Of a stretch of 5,554 nt of DNA, positions 1-5,554 are shown one piece after another. Position numbers and translations under genes: made by a program. This stretch comes from Planctomycetota bacterium (GTDB lineage Bacteria > Planctomycetota > UBA1135 > UBA2386): positions 1-5,554 of the forward strand of contig JAGQQZ010000251.1 of NCBI GenBank assembly GCA_020425915.1. The letters run 5' to 3'. Position 1 is the stretch's first letter; every line of letters starts with the position of its first letter. The notes below the pieces were generated by a model that was not told the origin of the DNA, did no database searches, and saw only the letters and a program-made list of their open reading frames with translations.

Positions 1-213
1 CAGCTTGCGCATGTGCGAGTCCGAATTCAGGGTTCGAGGGACGACGCCGGCGAGGGGGGCCGACGATCCCGGAAGGTAGCGGCGCCGTTCCGCCCGTGCA
101 ACCGGCATTTCGGCATTCGGAGCGCCCTGGCGGACCATGGCGCCCGCACGCCCAAACCCCTGGCGCAGGAGATCTTCTGGCGGCCCCAGGGGCGCACCGC
201 TACCTTCGATCCG
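1..213. other. Left-edge stretch with no identified gene
   Basis: No known protein or RNA is recognisable here. The frame of the following NadD gene is open from the window edge, with a GTG at 13, so a longer NadD cannot be excluded. Across 80-213 that frame has clearly more G/C at third codon positions than the +3 frame, as real genes here do. Over bases 2-79 a different frame (starting at base 2) is the most G/C-rich at third positions, and it ends at a TAG at 77-79. It could be the last 25 codons of an upstream + strand gene, ending in residues RGADDPGR, but it matches no family I know. No tRNA fold, intrinsic terminator or Shine-Dalgarno sequence placed for the next gene was found. Confidence 0.4.
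201..206 (+). promoter_or_regulatory. Candidate -10 box (TACCTT) for a leaderless nadD transcript
   Basis: TACCTT fits the loose TAnnnT pattern of -10 elements and ends 7 nt before the preferred GTG start at 214, so transcription would begin at or next to the start codon. The only purine-rich tract nearby, AGGAGA at 167-172, is about 40 nt upstream and too far to serve as a ribosome binding site. No convincing -35 element is visible. It is weak alone (three of six bases match TATAAT) but gains some weight from the similar arrangement before the gene at 2473. Confidence 0.3.
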
Positions 214-831
214 GTGCCGCGACGCGCCACGACGTGCCTGTTCGGCGGGGCTTTCGACCCCCCGCACGCGACCCACCGACGCCTCGTCGAGGAGGTCGGG
301 CGACGGCTCGACGTCGATCGCACGATCGTGCTTCCGGCCGGCGATCACCCCCACAAGGGCGAAGCCCAGCTGCAGCCCGCCGCCCACCGGATCGCGATGT
401 GTGAACTCGCGTTCGCGGGCATGCCGAACGTCACGGTCGACGCTCGGGAAACCCATCGCGCCGGCAAGTCGTACACGGTGGACACGATCCGGGAGTTCCG
501 CGCCGAACTCGGCCCCGCGGTCCGACTGGTCTGGCTCATCGGCTCCGACAACCTCCCGTTGCTGCCGACCTGGCACGAACACCACGCGCTGCTCGAGCTG
601 GCGACGGTCGTGACGTTCCCGCGAGCCGGCCACCCGATCGATCCAGATCGACTCGCCATGCTCGACTTCACCGACGAGGAACGCACCACGCTCCTCGCCA
701 ATTGCCTCGACGCCGAGCCGGATCCGACCAGCGCGACCGAAGTGCGTGCCGCGCTCGCGCACGGGCAGCGCCCCGACGGGATCTCACCCGCCGTGTTCGA
801 CTACATCGAGCGACACCGTCTCTACCGATGA
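214..831 (+). CDS. nadD: Nicotinate-nucleotide adenylyltransferase (NadD)
   Basis: NadD transfers AMP from ATP to nicotinate mononucleotide, giving deamido-NAD in the cytoplasmic de novo/Preiss-Handler pathway to NAD. From the GTG at 214 the protein is 205 residues, the usual NadD size. Signatures run in family order: GGAFDPPHATH at 11-21 (the nucleotidyltransferase GG-FDP-H-xGH loop), HPHKG at 45-49, SYTVDT at 87-92, LIGSDNLPLLPTWH at 109-122, then DPTSATEVR near 170-178 and a final IERHRLY, matching the usual C-terminal SST-iR and I-LY elements. Two variations are visible: the last glycine of the HxGH motif is Thr20, and the usual SST is TSAT. The start at 214 puts the GG motif about ten residues in, as is normal; the open frame upstream makes a start at 13 or earlier possible, but such an N-terminal extension would be unusual. 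Its stop overlaps the next gene's start (ATGA), implying an operon. The function is well supported, the start less so. Confidence 0.86.
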   Translation: MPRRATTCLFGGAFDPPHATHRRLVEEVGRRLDVDRTIVLPAGDHPHKGEAQLQPAAHRIAMCELAFAGMPNVTVDARETHRAGKSYTVDTIREFRAELGPAVRLVWLIGSDNLPLLPTWHEHHALLELATVVTFPRAGHPIDPDRLAMLDFTDEERTTLLANCLDAEPDPTSATEVRAALAHGQRPDGISPAVFDYIERHRLYR

Positions 832-1679
832 TCGAGGCATGGGTGTCGGGCGCTGCCACGGCGGCGGCCCTGGCGATCGCCTGGTTCGCGCACGTGCGCT
901 GGATCGGCTGGATTCCCGAGGACGTGGCGAACGCACGCCGCAAGCAGCACGCCAACGCGATTCCGCTGATCGGGTTCGTGCCGGCGCTCGCATCGGTGAT
1001 CGTCTGTGCGCTCCACGACCGACCGTGGCTCGCCGCGGGTTGCGCCGTGGCGGGAATCGTCGGCTTCCTCGACGACCGCAACAAGCACGCCGGCGATGGC
1101 ATCGACTGGCGAGCCAAGGCCGCGGGCCTCGTCCTCGCGTCGACGCTCGGCTGGATGTCGATCGAGGCACCCGCCCCGATCGACTCGGTCACCGCGCTCG
1201 CTCTCTGGGGCTGCGTCTTCGTGATCGCGAACGCGGTGAACTTCCTCGACAACGTGCACGGCGTCGCCGCCACGCTCGGCGGACTGGCGCTCTGGCTCGG
1301 CGGCGATCCGACCTCGATCGCGCTGGCCGCGTGCTGGTTCGCCTTCCTGCCGTTCAACTGGCCCCACGGCCGGCTGTTCCTCGGCGACAGTGGTGCGCTC
1401 TCGCTCGGCCTGCTGGTCGGCGCGACGACGGCCTCACGTGCGGTCGCAACCGGAGTCGACCCGGATTGGTTCGCGATGATCGCACCTGCCGCGATCTTCT
1501 GGGTCGACTTCGTCCAGGTCATCACGGCACGGCTCTGGCTCGGCTACGCCCCGTGGGTCGCCGATCGTCGACACCTGACGCACATCGCAGGGAACCTCGG
1601 CCTGCCCACCTGGGCACAGGCACCGCTGTTCCTCGCGTTCGCCGGCAGCGCCCATGTCGTGCTGTCGCGGTTCGCGTGA
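828..1679 (+). CDS. MraY/WecA-family polyprenyl-phosphate sugar-1-phosphate transferase
   Basis: This is an integral membrane enzyme of 283 residues from an ATG overlapping the nadD stop. The family moves an N-acetylhexosamine-1-phosphate (or MurNAc-pentapeptide phosphate) from a UDP-sugar to undecaprenyl phosphate, the first lipid-linked step of wall or surface glycan synthesis. About ten hydrophobic segments are visible (roughly 3-21, 45-62, 67-81, 97-112, 120-140, 146-158, 163-178, 189-207, 214-232, 261-280). Family motifs occur in order: RRKQHANAIPLIG (37-49), GFLDDRNK with the Asp pair 82-83, NAVNFLDNVHG (135-145), GRLFLGDSGAL with Asp187 (181-191), and DRRHLTH (246-252), which resembles the WecA-type DRxHxHH and not the MraY HHH motif. 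It is shorter than typical WecA or MraY (about 350 residues). The second Asp of the usual DGxDG is His144, and the middle His of the C-terminal motif is Thr251. There is no clear Shine-Dalgarno, so translation is probably coupled to nadD. The family is secure; sugar substrate and pathway are not known. Confidence 0.85.
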   Translation: MIEAWVSGAATAAALAIAWFAHVRWIGWIPEDVANARRKQHANAIPLIGFVPALASVIVCALHDRPWLAAGCAVAGIVGFLDDRNKHAGDGIDWRAKAAGLVLASTLGWMSIEAPAPIDSVTALALWGCVFVIANAVNFLDNVHGVAATLGGLALWLGGDPTSIALAACWFAFLPFNWPHGRLFLGDSGALSLGLLVGATTASRAVATGVDPDWFAMIAPAAIFWVDFVQVITARLWLGYAPWVADRRHLTHIAGNLGLPTWAQAPLFLAFAGSAHVVLSRFA

Positions 1680-1683
1680 CGCC

Positions 1684-2427
1684 CTAGGCCCGACTCACTC
1701 GGCTGCCCGGAACGACGTCCATGCGACCGTCCTCGAACCGGACCCAGCACTTGGTCCCGCCGTCGTAGTCGGAGGCTCGGAGCAGCAGCTCCGCCGGCTC
1801 GCCGAACGCGGTGCACCGCGTGCCGGCGACGTCGCGACTCCCGGACCAGGCGAGCACGAACGGGTTCTCGGCTCGCTCGCGCGCGACCGTCGTCGGGTCC
1901 ATGTGGCCGGGGAAGATCCTCGTCTCGTCCGGGAGTTCCATGAGCACGTCGACGATCGACGTCCGCAGGTCCTCGAACGTCGTGTGACCCGGCGCACGAG
2001 TCCCGCCCACGCTACCTCGGAACAACGTATCTCCGGTGAACACGGCCTCGTCGTTGATCACGAATCCGAGCTGACCGCGTGTGTGACCGGGGATGTGCAG
2101 CGCCCGCACGTGGAGACCACCGGTGACGAGTTCGTCGCCATCCGCGAGGAGCGTGTCGAGTCCCCCGGGGAACAGCTCACGTTCCGCGGCGTGCCCGCAC
2201 ACCGCACAACCGAATCGTTCGCGGTAGTCCGCGTTGTGGTGCACGTGATCGTGGTGGTGGTGCGTGCAGAGCACGTGCGACAGCTCGAGGCTCTCGCCTT
2301 CGATGATCGTGCGCAATGGCTCGAATGGTCCGCCGGTGTCGATCACGATGGCACGCCGCGTCGGTTCGTCGACGACGAGCCACGAGTTGGAGAGCCAGCC
2401 GGGGTGCATCGTCCGCTCGATCCGCAT
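1684..2427 (-). CDS. MBL-fold metallo-hydrolase, glyoxalase II-like
   Basis: This is a 247-residue probable soluble zinc hydrolase with no signal peptide. Metal-ligand motifs are complete and in family order: THHHHDH at 55-61 (His56, His58, Asp60, His61), IPGHT with His115, FTGDTLF with Asp133, and FPGH with His175. The segment GSVGGTRAPGHTTFEDL (138-154) between the GDT and PGH motifs is typical of glyoxalase II-like and persulfide dioxygenase-like proteins. A C-terminal piece after about residue 200, ending YDGGTKCWVRF and VVPGSRV, lies beyond the catalytic domain and is not the usual glyoxalase II substrate-binding domain. Possible substrates are glutathione-like or other thioesters, so it should not be named GloB on this evidence. 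The ATG at 2427 directly follows a run of six G with no spacer; the ATG at 2409 (Met7), with a weak GAG seven bases upstream, is an alternative start. It converges on the transferase gene with a 4-base gap and diverges from the next MBL gene. Confidence 0.8.
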   Translation of the reverse strand: MRIERTMHPGWLSNSWLVVDEPTRRAIVIDTGGPFEPLRTIIEGESLELSHVLCTHHHHDHVHHNADYRERFGCAVCGHAAERELFPGGLDTLLADGDELVTGGLHVRALHIPGHTRGQLGFVINDEAVFTGDTLFRGSVGGTRAPGHTTFEDLRTSIVDVLMELPDETRIFPGHMDPTTVARERAENPFVLAWSGSRDVAGTRCTAFGEPAELLLRASDYDGGTKCWVRFEDGRMDVVPGSRVSRA

Positions 2428-2472
2428 CCCCCCACGATCGCGTGCGGCCCGCCCGATGTCTACAATGCGGAC
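2428..2472. promoter_or_regulatory. 45-base divergent intergenic region between two MBL hydrolase genes
   Basis: This short interval must hold control sequences for both flanking genes unless promoters lie inside the coding regions. On the + strand it contains the TACAAT box described separately. On the - strand I found no good -10 element and no properly spaced Shine-Dalgarno, only a G6 run touching the ATG. No clear operator palindrome was found. Confidence 0.4.
2461..2466 (+). promoter_or_regulatory. Candidate -10 box (TACAAT) for a leaderless transcript
   Basis: TACAAT matches the TATAAT consensus at five of six positions and stands out in very GC-rich surroundings. It ends 6 nt before the GTG at 2473, so the first transcribed base would fall at or beside the start codon, giving a leaderless mRNA. 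No Shine-Dalgarno lies between box and start, and the -35 region at normal spacing (about 2437-2444) has no TTGACA-like match. Confidence 0.5.
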
Positions 2473-3312
2473 GTGGACGCGATCCTGACTCCGATCCTCG
2501 GCAACTCACAGCGCCTCGACGGCGGATCCATGTACGGCAACTGCCCGCGCGCGGTTTGGTCCAAGTGGTCGCCGCCGGACGAAGAAGGGCGCATCGCGTT
2601 GGCGTGCCGCACCCTGCTGGTCGAGACCGGAGGTCGCCGCATTCTGTTCGAGACCGGCATCGGCGCGTTCTTCCCGCCAGCGATGCGCGAGCGCTTCGGC
2701 GTCGTCGAATCCGAGCACGTCCTGCTCGGCAACCTGGTCGCTGCCGGAGCGCCGCACGACGCGATCGATGCGGTGGTCCTGTCGCACCTCCACTTCGACC
2801 ACGCAGGCGGACTCCTCTCGGCATGGCGCGAGGACGAGGAATCGGAGCTCCTGTTTCCGAACGCGCGATTCGTCGTCGGTGCCGAGGCCTGGCGCCGCGC
2901 CAACGACCCGCACCCGCGCGACCGCGCATCGTTCATCCCCGAACTCCAGCCGCTGCTCGAGGCGAGTGGACGCCTCGAGATCGTCGACGGCGCGACGAGC
3001 GACGTCCTCGGCAACGGTTTCCGGTTCCACGTCAGCAACGGACACACCCCTGGCCTGCTCTGCACGGAGATCGACGCACCGGCCGGTCCAGTCGTGTTCG
3101 CCGCCGACCTGATTCCTGGGGCACCCTGGATGCACCTCCCGATCACGATGGGGTACGACCGGTACCCCGAGTTGCTGATCGACGAGAAGCGCCAACTGCT
3201 CGAAGACCTCGAACGGCGCGGGGGCTACGTGTTCTTCACGCACGATCCCGACGTCGCGCTCGGCAAGGTGAGGCGCGACGCGAAAGGCCGATTCCGCGCA
3301 GACGCGGCCTGA
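2473..3312 (+). CDS. MBL-fold metallo-hydrolase, lactonase-like group
   Basis: This is a 279-residue probable dinuclear-zinc hydrolase, without signal peptide or membrane segments. The ligand set is complete: SHLHFDHAGG at 104-113 (His105, His107, Asp109, His110), NGHTPG with His191, FAADLIP with Asp212, and FFTHDPD with His257. The N-terminal RLDGGSMYG (14-22), then PPDEEGRI, and the later ITMGYDRYP, IDEKRQLLE and FFTHDP belong to a widespread MBL group that resembles, but is distinct from, AiiA-type N-acyl-homoserine lactonases. The Tyr found three residues after the bridging Asp in AiiA is absent here (Pro215), so quorum quenching should not be assumed. The GTG at 2473 is chosen because MDAILTPILGN is a normal beginning for the group; the frame stays open far upstream only as the antisense of the neighbouring gene. 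The TACAAT box 6 nt before suggests a leaderless transcript. The gene converges on the M16 genes with a 4-base gap. The natural substrate is unknown. Confidence 0.8.
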   Translation: MDAILTPILGNSQRLDGGSMYGNCPRAVWSKWSPPDEEGRIALACRTLLVETGGRRILFETGIGAFFPPAMRERFGVVESEHVLLGNLVAAGAPHDAIDAVVLSHLHFDHAGGLLSAWREDEESELLFPNARFVVGAEAWRRANDPHPRDRASFIPELQPLLEASGRLEIVDGATSDVLGNGFRFHVSNGHTPGLLCTEIDAPAGPVVFAADLIPGAPWMHLPITMGYDRYPELLIDEKRQLLEDLERRGGYVFFTHDPDVALGKVRRDAKGRFRADAA

Positions 3313-3316
3313 CCGA

Positions 3317-4585
3317 TCAGCCGACGACCACGGCGGCGAACGAGTCGTCGCGGCACAACTCCTGCTGTCGAGCCACGATGTCGTCGACGCGAATGCCCTG
3401 CATGCGCTCGATGGCCTCGAACGGCTCGACGGAGAGCAGCGCCTCCTCGGCGTGCTCCATCGCGACGTGCTGCACCGACTCGAACCCGCGAACGTAGCGG
3501 CCGAGCATCTTGCGGCGCATTCGTTCGAGATCGTCGTCGCCGATCGCCACGGGTGCGCGCAGCACCTCGTGCAACTCCGCGGTCACGCGCTCGTGATCCT
3601 CGGTCTCGCAGGCTGCGACAGCGAATCCGAACGTCCGCTCGCTCGTGTACGAAGCGCTCAAGGAATCGTCGATCACACCCCGCTCGTGCAGCGCCTGCCT
3701 CACATGGCTCGCCGCGCCGAACAGGTGATCGAGATACATGCGCGTCACGAGGTCGCGGCGCGATCGCTCGCTCGCATCCGCGAGGATCGAGCGCTCCTTG
3801 AAGCCCAGCAGGAGTCTCGGCCGCGCCAGTTCCATCTCGCATCGACCGCGTGTTAGCGGCGCGGGACCCAGGTCGTCGGGGCACTCGCTGCGCGGTGCGT
3901 CGCCCGCCGCGAGATCACAGGACTCCGCGAGTTCGAGGACCTCGTCGGCATCGACAGGACCGGCGACGCACAGCCCGGCGTTCCCGCTCCGGTAGTAGGC
4001 GGAGTAGCAGGCCTCGAGTTCGGCGACGTCGATGTCCTGGATCGACTCGACGGTGCCACCGACCGGATTACGGACCGGATGCTCGGCGTAGAGGCAGCGG
4101 AGCAGCTCGAAGAACCCTCGGTACTCGGGGGAGTCCTCGTACATGCGCAACTCCTGGGCGATGATGCCGCGCTCCTTCTCGACGTTGGCCTCGGTGAGGT
4201 GGGCCCGCGAGACGAGCCGCAGTAGGTCCGTCAGGTTGGGTCCGAGCGGGCCGTGGCCGTGGAAGTAGTAGGTCGTGCGACCGAACCCGGTCATGGCGTT
4301 CACCTGGGTTCCGCGTTGGCCGAACCGTTCGAACACGTGCAGCTCCTCGTCCTCGAACAGCTTGTGTTCGAGGTAGTGCGCGACTCCCTCCGGCGACCAG
4401 TGAACCGCGCCGTTCCTGGCGAAGCCCAGATCGGTGCTGCCGTAGCCGAAGGTGACGACCGCCGATGTCTCGCGGAAGCGCTGTGTGGGTGCGACCCGCA
4501 CCGCCATGCCGCTCGACGTGCGGCCGAGCAGTACGCGCTCACCGACTGTCGCGTCGACGCACTCACGGAAACTCTTCTCCCTCAT
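3317..4585 (-). CDS. M16 zinc metallopeptidase subunit, YmfH-like (catalytic)
   Basis: This is a 422-residue cytoplasmic-type insulinase/pitrilysin-family peptidase without a signal peptide. The inverted zinc motif HYLEH is at 70-74 (His70, catalytic Glu73, His74), in EGVAHYLEHKLFED. The third ligand, Glu145, lies in ERGIIAQEL, 71 residues after His74, the normal M16 spacing. HPVRNPVGGTVESIQDI (169-185) closes the first domain and a second M16 domain follows to the end. Word-for-word resemblance in these segments places it with Bacillus YmfH (also written YfmH), annotated as EF-P modification-associated; that role is not shown by this window, which contains neither EF-P nor YmfI. In the second domain, where many M16 enzymes have an Arg/Tyr substrate-binding pair, this protein has His300 and Asp307 in ALHERGVIDD. 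The ATG overlaps the upstream gene's stop (ATGA), and a good Shine-Dalgarno (GGAGGG) precedes it. It probably acts as a heterodimer with the upstream gene's product. Confidence 0.85.
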   Translation of the reverse strand: MREKSFRECVDATVGERVLLGRTSSGMAVRVAPTQRFRETSAVVTFGYGSTDLGFARNGAVHWSPEGVAHYLEHKLFEDEELHVFERFGQRGTQVNAMTGFGRTTYYFHGHGPLGPNLTDLLRLVSRAHLTEANVEKERGIIAQELRMYEDSPEYRGFFELLRCLYAEHPVRNPVGGTVESIQDIDVAELEACYSAYYRSGNAGLCVAGPVDADEVLELAESCDLAAGDAPRSECPDDLGPAPLTRGRCEMELARPRLLLGFKERSILADASERSRRDLVTRMYLDHLFGAASHVRQALHERGVIDDSLSASYTSERTFGFAVAACETEDHERVTAELHEVLRAPVAIGDDDLERMRRKMLGRYVRGFESVQHVAMEHAEEALLSVEPFEAIERMQGIRVDDIVARQQELCRDDSFAAVVVG

Positions 4586-5554
4586 GCTTCGCCCTCCGTT
4601 CCGTCACTCAGCAAGTAGGAGTGATCCAGCCAGATGCCGGCCCCGCCGGCGATGACGTCCTCCATCGTCGCCTTCGAACAGAGGTCCGCGACCTGTGCCG
4701 GCGTGCGGTCCGTACCGGTGAGCCATTGATCGTTCGTGAACCGCATCCGCGCAGGAATCGAGTCGTCGACGCTCTGCAAGGTCGACAACATGATTCGGCG
4801 CGCGGTCTCGAGCTCACGTGGTTCGCACCGACCGGACTGCACCTCGTCGAACTGACGCAGGATCTCCGCCTCCGCCTCGGCGGCGGAACTGGCATCGAGG
4901 CCGACCGAGACGAACATCAAGCCCTTGTGACGATCGAACCCAGCGCTCGCGTAGTACGCGAGCGAGCGCTTCTCGCGCACTTCGACGAACAACCTCGAGT
5001 TGGGTCCCCCGCCGAACATCGAGAGGAACAGGTTCCTACCCGCGCGCGCGGAAGGCGCCGTGACGTCCGGGGCACGAAACACCATCACGAGCTTCGATTG
5101 ACGCAGTTGCGTGTGCTCGATGGTCCTTCGCGGCGGCCGCGGCGCAACGACGACCGGCTTCGGCACGATCTCCGGGTCACGCTCCGGGAGTTGTCCCAGG
5201 AACTCGTCGACACGCGCCTCGAGCGCCTCGGGCGCGGGGAGATCACCGAGCGCGATCATCCACATCCGTCCCTTCGACAGGAAGTCGCGGCGCACCAGCT
5301 CAGGATCGGTCCGCTGCATGCCGACGACGTCGTCGAGCGATCCGTACTCCGGCATCGCCATCGGCTCGCCTTCGCACGCACACGCGATCGCCCGTTCCAT
5401 CGCGTACTCGCCCTTGTCGTCCCGAAGCGCACGAATGGCGTTCGCGGTCTGCTCGCGCTCCCGTTCGAACACTTCCATCGGGAATCCGTCACCGTCGAGC
5501 CGCGGCCGCACGATGAGGTCGGCGAGCAGGTCGAGGCCGAGCCCGCGTTGATCC
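4582..5554 (-). CDS. M16 peptidase-like subunit, YmfF-like (non-catalytic), 5'-truncated
   Basis: This is the C-terminal 323 codons of an M16-family protein; the frame stays open to the right window edge, so the GTG at 5511 is not the true start. The visible part begins about where a first M16 domain reaches its third zinc ligand. Counting from the GTG at 5511, FEREREQTANAIRAL (15-29) aligns with the ligand helix of the neighbouring gene, but the ligand Glu is replaced by Ala25, so the zinc site is probably dead. The stretch RALRDDKGEYAMERA resembles Bacillus YmfF (also written YfmF). The second domain is classic: FGGGPNSRLFVEVREKRSLA at 166-185 followed by Tyr186-Tyr187, with the Arg179/Tyr186 pair that binds the substrate backbone in M16 enzymes. 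The stop overlaps the next gene's ATG, implying coupled, stoichiometric production. The HxxEH position lies outside the window, so its loss is predicted, not seen. Confidence 0.83.
   Translation of the reverse strand, partial: DQRGLGLDLLADLIVRPRLDGDGFPMEVFEREREQTANAIRALRDDKGEYAMERAIACACEGEPMAMPEYGSLDDVVGMQRTDPELVRRDFLSKGRMWMIALGDLPAPEALEARVDEFLGQLPERDPEIVPKPVVVAPRPPRRTIEHTQLRQSKLVMVFRAPDVTAPSARAGRNLFLSMFGGGPNSRLFVEVREKRSLAYYASAGFDRHKGLMFVSVGLDASSAAEAEAEILRQFDEVQSGRCEPRELETARRIMLSTLQSVDDSIPARMRFTNDQWLTGTDRTPAQVADLCSKATMEDVIAGGAGIWLDHSYLLSDGTEGEA
4592..4597 (-). promoter_or_regulatory. Shine-Dalgarno GGAGGG for the downstream M16 gene
   Basis: On the - strand GGAGGG ends 6 nt before the ATG at 4585 and lies inside the end of the upstream M16 gene. 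It is the only strong, well-spaced ribosome binding site in the window and fixes the start of the YmfH-like gene. It shows that the organism uses Shine-Dalgarno initiation for at least one internal operon gene, in contrast to the two GTG-started genes lacking one. Confidence 0.75.

Noticed and set aside
20..60. GTTCGAG resembling a tRNA T-loop near 31-37
   Set aside because: The flanking bases do not form the five-pair T-stem, and no acceptor or anticodon arms could be placed.
668..1525. 285-codon open frame on the - strand opposite nadD and the transferase gene
   Set aside because: It is antisense to two genes with clear family motifs, has Ala/Ser/Arg-rich composition and shows no recognisable motif; such shadows are expected in GC-rich DNA.
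1664..1680. Hairpin at the end of the transferase gene as an intrinsic terminator
   Set aside because: The stem is only six pairs including a G-T, and no T-tract follows on either strand.
1684..2427. Naming the - strand MBL protein glyoxalase II (GloB)
   Set aside because: The catalytic fold matches, but the C-terminal part is not the usual glutathione-thioester binding domain, so the substrate is undetermined.
1654..2472. Long upstream extension of the lactonase-like gene in the same frame (273 codons)
   Set aside because: It is the antisense of the glyoxalase II-like gene with its complete metal-ligand set, and the extension matches no domain; the family's normal start falls at the GTG at 2473.
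2473..3312. Naming the lactonase-like MBL protein a quorum-quenching AHL lactonase
   Set aside because: The metal site fits, but the Tyr that follows the bridging Asp in AiiA is missing, and many MBL proteins of this group have no known AHL activity.
3225..3884. Arg-rich open frame of 219 codons on the - strand overlapping the M16 gene
   Set aside because: It is a frame-shifted shadow of the YmfH-like gene, very Arg-rich, with no motif and no ribosome binding site.
4582..5511. The GTG at 5511 as the start of the YmfF-like gene
   Set aside because: The frame remains open to the window edge and the 14 codons before it (ending LLADLI) fit an M16 helix, so the gene clearly continues beyond the window.

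Overview
This is a gene-dense, GC-rich bacterial chromosomal window (by eye about two thirds G+C, with strong G/C preference at third codon positions). It holds six protein genes, no RNA genes, and no insertion sequences, CRISPR or long repeats. The content is housekeeping-like, with no sign of a mobile or defence island. The phylum cannot be fixed from sequence alone. High-GC Actinobacteriota (for example Thermoleophilia-like) and high-GC Planctomycetota both seem plausible. Two genes appear to lack leaders (a TAnnnT box 6-7 nt before a GTG start and no Shine-Dalgarno), which leans slightly towards Actinobacteriota, but this is inference.

Layout: (1) bases 1-213 hold no gene I can name, perhaps the tail of an upstream gene or an N-terminal extension of the next one. 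(2) A + strand pair at 214-1679, joined by an ATGA overlap: nicotinate-nucleotide adenylyltransferase (NadD) and a short polyprenyl-phosphate N-acetylhexosamine-1-phosphate transferase of the MraY/WecA family. (3) A - strand glyoxalase II-like metallo-beta-lactamase-fold (MBL) hydrolase, 1684-2427, facing the end of the transferase across 4 bases. (4) A + strand MBL hydrolase of the lactonase-like group, 2473-3312, divergent from the previous gene across only 45 bases. (5) A - strand pair of M16 (insulinase/pitrilysin) proteins joined by an ATGA overlap. The downstream gene, 3317-4585, is YmfH-like with an intact zinc site. The upstream gene, 4582 to beyond the right edge, is YmfF-like; it has lost a zinc ligand but keeps the Arg/Tyr substrate-binding pair.

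How the genes may work together: the two M16 genes are the clearest functional unit, since each carries the half of the active site the other lacks, so an obligate heterodimeric peptidase is the natural reading. NadD (NAD biosynthesis) and the lipid-linked sugar-phosphate transferase are translationally coupled but have no obvious biochemical link. The two MBL enzymes share a divergent control region but belong to different subfamilies. I see no convincing undescribed system. The points most worth a second look are the reciprocal M16 pair, the apparent leaderless starts, and the altered signature motifs in NadD and in the sugar-phosphate transferase.
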